From contig CAZDZO010000033.1 of NCBI GenBank assembly GCA_964509975.1, positions 1 through 7,271 of the forward strand: a stretch of 7,271 nt of DNA. The letters run 5' to 3'. This DNA is from CAZVBV01 sp964509975 (GTDB taxonomy: Bacteria; Patescibacteriota; Gracilibacteria; UBA4473). Each line of letters opens with the position of its first letter. Within the stretch, counting starts at the first letter, position 1. Positions 1 to 4,909 of the stretch are shown piece after piece. The translations under genes were made by a program, and so were the position numbers. Under the pieces are notes generated by a model. The model was not told where the DNA came from and searched no databases. It worked only from the letters and a program-made list of their open reading frames with translations.

Positions 1-261
1 TATCCGTACGGGAATGTGCGGATGGATCACCGCCTCATCCAGAGGCGATCAGGTAATCCCGCTCTGCGGGAGAGAAGCACGGAGTTTATTTTAATAATTG
101 ATACTCCAGGTGTAACACCTATCGGTCGCATGCGTTCGAGATGAAAGGGAGTTTTTCGTATAAAAAGATCACTTGTGTTCTTTTTTATGAAAAACGGACT
201 GAACATCTACGCAGTGATGTAAAGAGAGCAAAGAGAGTGCTATAGGCATTCTCTTTTTTTT
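1..261 (+). ncRNA. Candidate structured RNA, 3' part, ending in a terminator
   Basis: No reading frame is convincing here, but hairpins follow each other closely: 2-6 with 19-23; 31-36 with 42-47 (CGCCTC/GAGGCG); 57-62 with 66-71 (TCCCGC/GCGGGA); 81-85 with 103-107; 108-112 with 116-120 (AGGTG/CACCT); and a long imperfect stem 151-195 of about 17 pairs with one bulge. The run ends in a strong intrinsic terminator at 230-261, so transcription is inferred on the + strand. No promoter is visible, so the 5' end probably lies before the window. I looked for tmRNA, RNase P, SRP RNA and rRNA ends and could not match their conserved cores. It could also be a pile-up of repeats and terminators rather than a single RNA. 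Confidence 0.35.
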
Positions 262-303
262 GTATTGCGAACGCATCATCATACGAAGTGATGAAAGCGA
301 GTT
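133..303 (+). repeat. Short imperfect repeat, copies A-C of four
   Basis: Related 22-25 nt sequences occur at 133-156, 208-229 and 282-303, with a fourth copy at 755-780. The approximate shared pattern is ACGAAGTGATGAAAGCGAG followed by a T-rich tail. Copies at 208 and 282 also form small stems (ACATC/GATGT; TCATCA/TGATGA). They may be derived from terminators or from a dispersed element. Similarity between copies is moderate and copy A is the most diverged. Confidence 0.4.
230..261 (+). terminator. Strong intrinsic terminator
   Basis: An 11-bp stem (230-240 with 246-256, one G-U pair) with the 5-nt loop TATAG is followed by an uninterrupted T run through 261. It ends transcription entering from the left. 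Confidence 0.8.
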
Positions 304-318
304 TATTTTATTCAGAAA

Positions 319-348
319 CCCCCTAATCCCCTTATCAGGGGGCTTTTT
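319..348 (+). terminator. C/G-rich palindromic repeat acting as a probable terminator
   Basis: CCCCCT at 319-324 pairs with AGGGGG at 337-342 around a 12-nt loop, followed by C and five Ts (344-348). The shape is that of an intrinsic terminator, and the sequence also looks like one of the short dispersed palindromes common in CPR and other environmental genomes. Confidence 0.5.
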
Positions 349-363
349 GGAATGCGTGAAATT

Positions 364-382
364 CTCCCCCTCGCAGGGGGAG
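364..382. repeat. Perfect C/G palindrome
   Basis: CTCCCCCT (364-371), loop CGC, AGGGGGAG (375-382): an 8-bp perfect stem with no T run on either side, so not a terminator. It is followed by a further G-rich stretch to about 393. It reads as a dispersed palindromic repeat next to the one at 319-342. Confidence 0.55.
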
Positions 383-396
383 TTGGAGGGGGTATT

Positions 397-422
397 GTCA
401 TTCTGAACTTGTTTCAGAATCT
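397..422. repeat. REP-like palindromic repeat
   Basis: ATTCTGAA (400-407), loop CTTGT, TTCAGAAT (413-420): a perfect 8-bp stem within a unit of the form GTCATTCTGAAC...TCAGAATCT. From general knowledge this is a common dispersed intergenic repeat type. Its layout recalls the repeat inside xth at 5600-5626 (TCCTGAGC...AGGATC). Confidence 0.6.
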
Positions 423-452
423 AAAAAAGATTATAGAACCTGTGCAAAAAAC

Positions 453-481
453 TTGACCAAAAAACATCTACCGAATACAAA
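453..481 (+). promoter_or_regulatory. Sigma-70-like promoter for the small membrane protein
   Basis: TTGACC (453-458), a 17-bp spacer and TACAAA (476-481). The predicted transcription start near 488 lies about 17 nt before the ATG at 505. Confidence 0.55.
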
Positions 482-504
482 CACTGTGTATTTACTCTTT
501 TGTT

Positions 505-732
505 ATGTTTTGACTTATCGTCGGCGCAGTTATTGTTGGGAATTTAATTTGCGTGCTTTTGTGGCTTCTTGCTAGTTATATCTACAAATCAACAAAACAT
601 AGTGCTTTTTTTTATGATTTAAAAGAAGAGGTTCTTGAATTCTTTAAAGGGATTTTTACACTTATATTAGTTCTGGCTAGCATTGGACTGCTTTTGATTC
701 TTGTAACTGCTATTGTAAAACCTTTTCTGTAA
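505..732 (+). CDS. Small two-helix membrane protein; in-frame TGA at codon 3
   Basis: From the ATG at 505 the frame runs ATG-TTT-TGA and is then open for 72 codons to TAA at 730-732. After the TGA it reads LIVGAVIVGNLICVLLWLLA, then a charged stretch (YKSTKHS...DLKEEVLEFFKG), then a second hydrophobic segment (FTLILVLASIGLLLILVTAIV) and a short tail KPFL. Two helices around a charged loop fit a small inner-membrane protein. The correctly placed promoter and the helix starting right after the TGA argue that the gene is real. TGA is a stop elsewhere in the window, so the true start may be a non-ATG codon (ATC at 517, or GTG at 553, which would shorten helix 1), or the TGA may be a mutation, sequencing error or recoding event. 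No family was recognised. Confidence 0.5.
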
Positions 733-753
733 TTTTCTCTTCCTTAGGAACTC

Positions 754-784
754 ACACGAAGTGACGAAAGAGAGCTTTTTGTGT
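754..784 (+). terminator. Possible terminator / repeat copy D
   Basis: ACACGAAG (754-761) pairs imperfectly with the segment ending in TTTTTGTGT (to 784), including G-U pairs and a large loop, 22 nt after the stop of the small membrane gene. It contains the fourth copy of the ACGAAGTGA-type repeat. The T run lies inside the 3' arm, so it is not a textbook terminator. Confidence 0.35.
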
Positions 785-806
785 ACCAATTTTTCCGTTC
801 ACCCCC

Positions 807-835
807 TTGCTTTTTCCCTTAAAATAGGCTACAAT
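807..835 (+). promoter_or_regulatory. Promoter for the 119-residue gene
   Basis: TTGCTT (807-812), a 17-bp spacer and TACAAT (830-835). The predicted start near 842 leaves about 20 nt before the ATG at 863. This placement shows that the open frame beginning at the GTG at 761 is not the real start. Confidence 0.6.
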
Positions 836-862
836 CAGGAGAAGGGTAATTATTTTACAACT

Positions 863-1222
863 ATGGGACATTTTCCACCTGAGATCAAAAATTCAGAGAC
901 CCCAGTGTTTTCTGATAACGAAACCACTACCTATTCTCCTGAAGAAAAGAACGAGTGCGTTGAAAAAATGGTGGAATTTGGAAAAGAAATAATTATCAAC
1001 GGAGGAACTCCTGACCGAGTATCTCTTCTTGCTTGTGACAAATTAGACCACTCCACCTTCGACTTGCAATTAGCATATGTAATCGAATGGCAAACAGAGG
1101 AAGCCCTCAAGCAACTCAAAGCGTGGAAGAAAGAAAATCCTCAAACATGGATGGGGCAAATTGGAAAAAACGTTCGGAAAAAAATGACTGCCGTTTCTCG
1201 ACACTTCAAAATTGCCGTCTAA
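863..1222 (+). CDS. Hypothetical protein, 119 residues
   Basis: The protein begins MGHFPPEIKN and is soluble and mixed-charge, with no signal peptide, membrane segment or cysteine cluster. Residues about 26-48 (SPEEKNECVEKMVEFGKEII) look helical. A stretch with TPDRVSLLACDKL follows, and the C-terminal third is basic (QIGKNVRKKMTAVSRHFKIAV). The frame stays open 34 codons upstream to a GTG at 761, but the promoter at 807-835 lies inside that extension and the GTG sits in a repeat, so the ATG at 863 is chosen. An AGAAGGG lies too far upstream to act as a ribosome binding site. It is transcribed alone, with a separate promoter before the next gene. I do not recognise a family. Confidence 0.6.
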   Translation: MGHFPPEIKNSETPVFSDNETTTYSPEEKNECVEKMVEFGKEIIINGGTPDRVSLLACDKLDHSTFDLQLAYVIEWQTEEALKQLKAWKKENPQTWMGQIGKNVRKKMTAVSRHFKIAV

Positions 1223-1270
1223 TCGCAACTAGCTTTCAAGACTCGTGAGCTTTTTTGTCCTACCGGAGAA

Positions 1271-1299
1271 TTGACTTCTTGTTGTTAATGTTTTATAAG
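1271..1299 (+). promoter_or_regulatory. Strong promoter, nearly leaderless, for the 161-residue gene
   Basis: TTGACT (1271-1276), a 17-bp spacer and TATAAG (1294-1299). The expected transcription start near 1306 is about two bases before the ATG at 1308, so the mRNA should have essentially no leader. Confidence 0.65.
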
Positions 1300-1307
1300 A
1301 TCTATTG

Positions 1308-1793
1308 ATGATAGACCTTGATAACAATACAGAACAACTTGAAACGACCTTGAGTCGTCCACGAATACAAGAAATACAATCTTCTCTCGAACAAGAGATC
1401 AAACAAAAAACAAGTTTCACTGAGACAACAGAAGCTGTCAAAGAGTTTGTTTCTTTCGTGATCAACTTAATTCTCGATGAGCAATGGGGAAGTTGTTGTT
1501 TTAAAAGTGAGGAAAAAAAGCCCAACTATTATCAGATTTTTAACAAAGAAAATCGAGAACTTCTTGTTGGTGGAGGCGTTGTCGATTTTGCAGAAACGGT
1601 GGCAAAAAAAATTATACCAAAGGGCGGCCCTTCTCAACGGGAAATACAATATATTCTTATTCTCAGGGCCTCAAGTATTGGTGTTTCCACACGTGGAATG
1701 ATTCATAGTATCCCTGATGAAGACATAATCCAAAGACTCCCCAAAAAGATTGGCTCCCCACCTCCTGAGGCACATAATTTCAATGGGTACTAA
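1308..1793 (+). CDS. Hypothetical protein, 161 residues
   Basis: It begins MIDLDNNTEQLETT. The first 50 or so residues are polar and probably helical (RIQEIQSSLEQEIKQK). A more hydrophobic segment (about residues 43-56, AVKEFVSFVINLIL) follows, then a patch with two adjacent cysteines (GSCCFKS) and a central region rich in glycine and valine (LLVGGGVVDFAETVAKKI). The C-terminal part reads QREIQYILILRASSIGVS and ends in a proline-rich tail (GSPPPEAHNFNGY). A TTG three bases upstream is in frame, but the ATG fits the promoter at 1271-1299. No ribosome binding site is present, in keeping with a leaderless transcript. No known family or catalytic motif was recognised. It is monocistronic, with the - strand RNA locus just downstream. 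Confidence 0.6.
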   Translation: MIDLDNNTEQLETTLSRPRIQEIQSSLEQEIKQKTSFTETTEAVKEFVSFVINLILDEQWGSCCFKSEEKKPNYYQIFNKENRELLVGGGVVDFAETVAKKIIPKGGPSQREIQYILILRASSIGVSTRGMIHSIPDEDIIQRLPKKIGSPPPEAHNFNGY

Positions 1794-1835
1794 GCTTTCT
1801 TGTCTTAAGTCTCTGTGATTTTTTTCATCTCACAC

Positions 1836-1860
1836 AAAAAAAGTCCCTCTAAATGAGTCT
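1836..1860 (-). terminator. Terminator of the second - strand RNA unit
   Basis: Read on the - strand, AGACTC, a short loop and GAGGGACT form an imperfect stem followed by seven Ts (1836-1842). It matches the position of the terminator at 1921-1942 relative to the shared GGTGAA-TAAG motif. Confidence 0.5.
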
Positions 1861-1915
1861 TATTTCACCAGCAGGCGCGACACTTTTCCGTGTCTATTTT
1901 TCAAGAAAAATCGTT
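1836..1915 (-). ncRNA. Second, diverged RNA unit downstream of the 6S-like RNA
   Basis: On the - strand this stretch repeats the order of the 3' half of the upstream RNA: a small hairpin (ATTTTT/AAAAAT with a CTTG loop), then AGACACGGAAAAGTGTC (itself a 5-bp hairpin), then CTGCTGGTGAAATAAG, then a terminator. The upstream unit has a hairpin, CGACTCGGGAAAGCACGG, CATCCTGGTGAAGTAAAG and a terminator. The match is clear but diverged. No separate promoter was seen, so it may be a read-through product, a duplicated 3' end or a backup terminator. Confidence 0.35.
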
Positions 1916-1920
1916 AACCC

Positions 1921-1942
1921 AAAAAGCCCTCATACGAGAGCT
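1921..1942 (-). terminator. Terminator of the 6S-like RNA
   Basis: On the - strand, AGCTCTC (1942-1936), loop GTAT, GAGGGCT (1931-1925) form a 7-bp stem with one G-U pair, followed by Ts from the A run at 1921-1925. Confidence 0.65.
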
Positions 1943-2099
1943 TTACTTCACCAGGATGCCGTGCTTTCCCGAGTCGATTTTTCCTCGAACTCTCGAGGTG
2001 GGTTCCATAGTATCAACTCCACGGAGTTAATAGATTCCGGTCCCTTTCAACAATGATTAGGAGAAAAAGATTCAGAAAGAACACGTACACTCCAGTTCC
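1921..2099 (-). ncRNA. 6S-RNA-like small RNA (about 179 nt)
   Basis: The promoter at 2133-2105 predicts a start near 2098-2100, and an intrinsic terminator ends at 1921, giving about 179 nt, close to the usual 6S RNA length. By eye the two ends pair: GGA.UGU.CGUG...UUUC near the 5' end with GGAAAGCACGGCAUCC before the terminator, with bulges and a few G-U pairs. The middle carries a long apical hairpin (AUUAACUCC/GGAGUUGAU, flanked by GGG/CCC and CC/GG pairs) and a small hairpin on the 3' side (CCUCGA/UCGAGG), leaving a pyrimidine-rich unpaired 5' strand. A closing stem, a large asymmetric bubble with a 3'-side hairpin and an apical stem are the 6S RNA layout, in which the RNA mimics an open promoter and binds sigma-70 RNA polymerase. 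No primary sequence match could be confirmed, so the class is inference. Confidence 0.45.
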
Positions 2100-2104
2100 C
2101 TTTT

Positions 2105-2133
2105 GTTTTACTCTGAACACAAAATTAGGTCAA
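2105..2133 (-). promoter_or_regulatory. Promoter of the - strand small RNA
   Basis: On the - strand, TTGACC (2133-2128), a 17-bp spacer and TAAAAC (2110-2105). No coding frame starts downstream on this strand before the terminator at 1921, which supports an RNA gene. Confidence 0.6.
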
Positions 2134-2171
2134 CAAAGTTGGGTAGCGAAAAAACTGAAAACGTTTTTTAG

Positions 2172-2621
2172 TAAAAGAGTTAAAGAGTCTAAAAGTTAAA
2201 AAGATGTGAAATGCTGAATTGAAAAGAAAGAAGAAATGATTATAGATGGCCTTATGAGATTTCAAGATTTACTTATCTGGCAACGGGCCCTAGAGATCGT
2301 AAAAATTATCTATCAGTATACAAAAGAATTCCCAAGGGAGGAGCGATATGGATTAATTTCGCAAATGCATCGTTCTGCTGTTTCAATCCCTTCAAATATT
2401 TCAGAAGGAAATGGAAGAAAAAGCAAAAAAGAGTTTGCTCAATTTTTAATCATTGCTCGTGGATCTTTGGCAGAACTCGAAACTCAAATCATTATTGCTG
2501 AAGAATTGGGATACGGAAAGAGCAACGAATTACGTGATAAAATTAGAGAGTTGTATAAAATGCTCCACGCCTTCCTAAGAACTCTTTAGCTCTTGGACTC
2601 TTAATCTCTTTAACTCTTATA
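2172..2621. repeat. Inverted repeats flanking the four-helix-bundle gene
   Basis: AAGAGTTAAAGAG at 2175-2187 is exactly complementary to CTCTTTAACTCTT at 2606-2618. Pairing continues imperfectly on both sides (for example 2172-2173 with 2620-2621, and 2190-2197 with about 2596-2603). The right arm also contains a direct repeat, with ACTCTTTAGCTCTT at 2581-2594 echoing 2605-2618, and it covers the stop codon of the enclosed ORF. In a transcript the arms could close a stem around the whole gene, like the stems around intervening sequences in bacterial 23S rRNA genes. Confidence 0.6.
2236..2589 (+). CDS. Four-helix-bundle protein (23S rRNA intervening-sequence protein family)
   Basis: The 117-residue protein shows the family signature: MRFQDLLIWQRALEIVK near the start, then KEFPREERYGLISQMHRSAVSIP, SNISEGNGRKSKKEF and the very typical RGSLAELETQ, ending in a long helix. 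The fold is a four-helix bundle that forms a pentameric barrel in structurally studied members. The family includes ORFs inside 23S rRNA intervening sequences and the Avd accessory protein of diversity-generating retroelements. A nucleic-acid-binding role is proposed, but the cellular function of stand-alone copies is unknown. The ATG at 2236 has a purine-rich AAGAAAGAAGAA before it; the ATG at 2254 (MRFQDL) matches the usual family start and is an alternative. The length is normal. The gene is enclosed by inverted repeats and lies 32 bp before ychF. No reverse transcriptase or variable repeat is visible, so this is not a DGR. Confidence 0.88.
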   Translation: MIIDGLMRFQDLLIWQRALEIVKIIYQYTKEFPREERYGLISQMHRSAVSIPSNISEGNGRKSKKEFAQFLIIARGSLAELETQIIIAEELGYGKSNELRDKIRELYKMLHAFLRTL

Positions 2622-3716
2622 ATGAATTTAAAAATTGGAATTGTCGGTCTCCCCAACGTTGGAAAATCAACGCTGTTTAACGCGCTCACCAAAGCGCAAA
2701 ATGCCGCTGCTGAGAATTTTCCATTCTGCACCATCGATCCCAATGTTGGAATTGTGGAGGTGCCGGACGAGCGAATAGAAAAAATTGTAAAAATTGTAGA
2801 ACCGCTCAAAACAATTCGGTCTGCTGTAGAATTTGTTGATATCGCAGGACTTGTAAAAGGCGCTTCTAAGGGGGAAGGCCTCGGAAATCAGTTTCTTTCA
2901 CACATCCGAGAATGTAATGCAATCTGCCACGTGCTGAGAGCATTTCAGGATGACGACGTGCATCACGTGGACGGGGTTGTTGATCCCTCGAGTGATTGGG
3001 AAGTTATCCTGACTGAACTCGTGCTCGCGGATCTTCAAAGTGTCGATAAGCAACTCGATGCGGTTGCCAAAAAGGCGCGCAGTGGAGACAAAGAAGCCAA
3101 GGTTGATCTTGTCCTTCTCGAACAAATAAAAGACGTCCTTGAAAATGAACAACTCGCCAGCTCTATTGATTTTAATGAGGAAGAACAGGTCGCCGTAAAA
3201 CGGTTTTGTCTACTTACGATGAAGCCATTCCTTATTGTGGCCAATGTAGCGGAGGGACAGTTTGCTGATTTTGATGAGACGAAATTTCGAGCGAAAATTA
3301 ATGCCGATCTCGCCATTCCAATCATTCCCGTCTGTGCCAAAATTGAAGCCGAACTCATTGATCTTTCTGATAAAGAGGCGCGAGAATTTTTATTAGAAAT
3401 TGGAGCTACAAAATCAGGATTAGAAAATCTCGTGCAAACCAGTTTTGATCTTCTCGGACTGCAGAGTTACTTCACAGCCGGAGTACAAGAAGTACGTGCC
3501 TGGACGATCAGACAAGGATCGACCGCTCCACAAGCCGCAGGAGAAATCCACACAGATTTCGAAAAAGGATTTATCAAAGCCGATACCATTGCCTACAAAG
3601 ATTTCATTGCAAATAACGGAGAGGCTGGTGCCAAAGATGCGGGGAAGCTGAGAATGGAAGGACGTGATTACATTGTGCAAGATGGTGACGTGATGCACTT
3701 TAAGTTTAATGTGTGA
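2622..3716 (+). CDS. ychF: Redox-regulated ATPase YchF (OLA1/Obg-family)
   Basis: Full-length, 364 residues against about 363 in E. coli. YchF is a universally conserved P-loop protein of the Obg family that binds ribosomes and prefers ATP over GTP. The P loop GLPNVGKST is at residues 9-17, the switch I segment NFPFCTIDPN at 32-41 and the G3 motif DIAG at 73-76, followed by LVKGASKGEGLGNQFL. The G4 motif is NVAE at 208-211; NxxE instead of NKxD is the basis for ATP preference in this family. A helical arm lies at about 120-200. The C-terminal TGS domain (about 284-364) includes YFTAGVQEVRAWT, HTDFEKGFI and the ending GDVMHFKFNV. MNLKIGIVGLPNVGKS is the normal N-terminus. There is no Shine-Dalgarno, and the start codon directly abuts the right inverted repeat of the upstream element. 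The gene ends in TGA at the expected C-terminus. Confidence 0.98.
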   Translation: MNLKIGIVGLPNVGKSTLFNALTKAQNAAAENFPFCTIDPNVGIVEVPDERIEKIVKIVEPLKTIRSAVEFVDIAGLVKGASKGEGLGNQFLSHIRECNAICHVLRAFQDDDVHHVDGVVDPSSDWEVILTELVLADLQSVDKQLDAVAKKARSGDKEAKVDLVLLEQIKDVLENEQLASSIDFNEEEQVAVKRFCLLTMKPFLIVANVAEGQFADFDETKFRAKINADLAIPIIPVCAKIEAELIDLSDKEAREFLLEIGATKSGLENLVQTSFDLLGLQSYFTAGVQEVRAWTIRQGSTAPQAAGEIHTDFEKGFIKADTIAYKDFIANNGEAGAKDAGKLRMEGRDYIVQDGDVMHFKFNV

Positions 3717-3719
3717 ATA

Positions 3720-3748
3720 TTGACAGGATTCGCACAATGTGGTAAATA
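3720..3748 (+). promoter_or_regulatory. Promoter for the HAD gene, apparently leaderless
   Basis: A perfect TTGACA at 3720-3725, beginning four bases after the ychF stop, a 17-bp spacer and TAAATA at 3743-3748. The expected start falls at about 3755, the A of the HAD start codon. The -10 box is weak (three of six consensus bases). Confidence 0.55.
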
Positions 3749-3754
3749 TTGGAC

Positions 3755-4906
3755 ATGAAACTCGAAGATGTCTTTGTTACTACAGGACTTACACACCTAC
3801 AAAATACTGAACCTGAGAACGTATTAAAACTTCTGGACGAGTTCTGGAAAGAACCCGAAAAAAGAATGGCCGCAACTGATTTCGATCAATCTCTTATTCG
3901 AGATGATATTGGGATAATCGCCTTCCAGGAAAGCTTGCAATTGCCTGCTTACTGGAACTTTACTGATGAAGAATTCAAGCAAGTTCTTTCTCCTAAAGAT
4001 GCCTCACAAGGAAATCTTCTTTCTTATCGTGAACTGGTTGAAAAAACAGCCTCTCAAAATATTACAACATCAAGGCGGGTCGAAGAAGGAGCGAAACAAC
4101 TTAAAAAGCTTTTTAAGGCCCTTGAGAGATCTTATAAAATCCTAAGATACAATCCCAAGGATCGCCTTATCCGAGAAAAGTTTTCTCGAGAAATGCTTGA
4201 ATTTGATGAAGTTGTACTTTCAATGGAGCCGTTCTTTTCCGATTTTTATGGAAACCAAATACACTCTCGAACCCGCTTTCTTGCCGGGAAAACAACAGAT
4301 GATGTAAAGGCTCTTTCTCTTAATCTACTGAATGAAGGACGAGTGCAAATAAATGAAAGTGTTTTTAGTATCCTTGAAGAAGTTAAAAAAAGAGGGGCAC
4401 TTCTGAATATAGTAACAACCAATCTTTTTAGTGTGGTGCGAGGAATTGTGGGAGAATCCGTACTCAATACTATTTTTTCAGAAGACGATGTCATTGCCAC
4501 AAAGCACGTGGGAAAAGGAGAGCACCTGGAGGCAGAAAATGGCTCCATGGAAATAAAAGAATCCATAAAACTCAGTCCACATATCGAAGGAGAACCTGTT
4601 TTTGGAAAAAGAAAGGTCGAGCTTTTAAAGCAACAATCTGTTATTTCTAATCGAAGATTTAGTTTGGCAATAGGAGATTCTGTTGTGAATGATGGTCCCA
4701 TGATTGCCGAGTCTATCAAAAACAAAGGAGTTTCGATTATTGTAGTTCCTTCGGGAGCCAACCTCAATGAGGTTGTTAGAATGTTTGAGAGAAAGGTTCG
4801 AGACCTTCTTGCCGAACCCTACCTCCTTCCTGATCAAAAACAACGCATGTGGTATCTGCAATCAAATAGATTTTCAGATGCACGGCAGTTGCAATGTAAT
4901 CGCTAA
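3755..4906 (+). CDS. HAD-superfamily hydrolase, phosphatase-like
   Basis: This 383-residue protein carries the four HAD motifs in order. Motif I is TDFDQSL with D42 (nucleophile) and D44. Motif II is NIVTTN with T221. A motif III lysine lies in GKRKVELL (K285 or K287). Motif IV is AIGDSVVND with D308 and D313, which would bind magnesium. About 175 residues separate motifs I and II, forming a large, mostly helical insert (for example RRVEEGAKQLKKLFKALERSYKIL), so it is a C1-cap enzyme of the phosphoserine-phosphatase-like type with an enlarged cap. All catalytic residues are present, so phosphotransfer on a small molecule is likely; the substrate cannot be read. The frame extends two codons upstream to a TTG, but the ATG at 3755 fits the promoter at 3720-3748. 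No signal peptide or membrane helix is seen. It ends three bases from the stop of the convergent small gene. Confidence 0.82.
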   Translation: MKLEDVFVTTGLTHLQNTEPENVLKLLDEFWKEPEKRMAATDFDQSLIRDDIGIIAFQESLQLPAYWNFTDEEFKQVLSPKDASQGNLLSYRELVEKTASQNITTSRRVEEGAKQLKKLFKALERSYKILRYNPKDRLIREKFSREMLEFDEVVLSMEPFFSDFYGNQIHSRTRFLAGKTTDDVKALSLNLLNEGRVQINESVFSILEEVKKRGALLNIVTTNLFSVVRGIVGESVLNTIFSEDDVIATKHVGKGEHLEAENGSMEIKESIKLSPHIEGEPVFGKRKVELLKQQSVISNRRFSLAIGDSVVNDGPMIAESIKNKGVSIIVVPSGANLNEVVRMFERKVRDLLAEPYLLPDQKQRMWYLQSNRFSDARQLQCNR

Positions 4907-4909
4907 TTA

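Noticed and set aside
1..160. RNase P RNA or tmRNA fragment
   Set aside because: Short resemblances to RNase P (GATCAGGTAA, TATCGGTC) are present, but the conserved 3' core (ACAGAACCCGGCTTA type) and the tmRNA T-arm and CCA end are missing.
505..732. Genetic code 25 (TGA as glycine) or code 4 for this genome
   Set aside because: ychF and the zinc-ribbon gene end in TGA exactly at their expected ends and the large ORFs have no internal TGA, so TGA is a stop here.
761..862. GTG-initiated N-terminal extension of the 119-residue gene
   Set aside because: The GTG sits in a repeat, and the promoter at 807-835 lies inside the extension; the ATG at 863 fits the promoter.
1853..2056. Open frame of 67 codons on the + strand
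   Set aside because: It lies opposite the - strand RNA locus, begins in the loop of that RNA's second terminator, is built from hairpin arms and has no promoter of its own on the + strand.
2236..2589. Avd gene of a diversity-generating retroelement
   Set aside because: No reverse transcriptase, template repeat or variable repeat is present nearby in the window.
4246..4767. Long antisense frame of 173 codons opposite the HAD gene
   Set aside because: It is a shadow frame: the + strand carries all HAD motifs, and the antisense product shows no recognisable motif.
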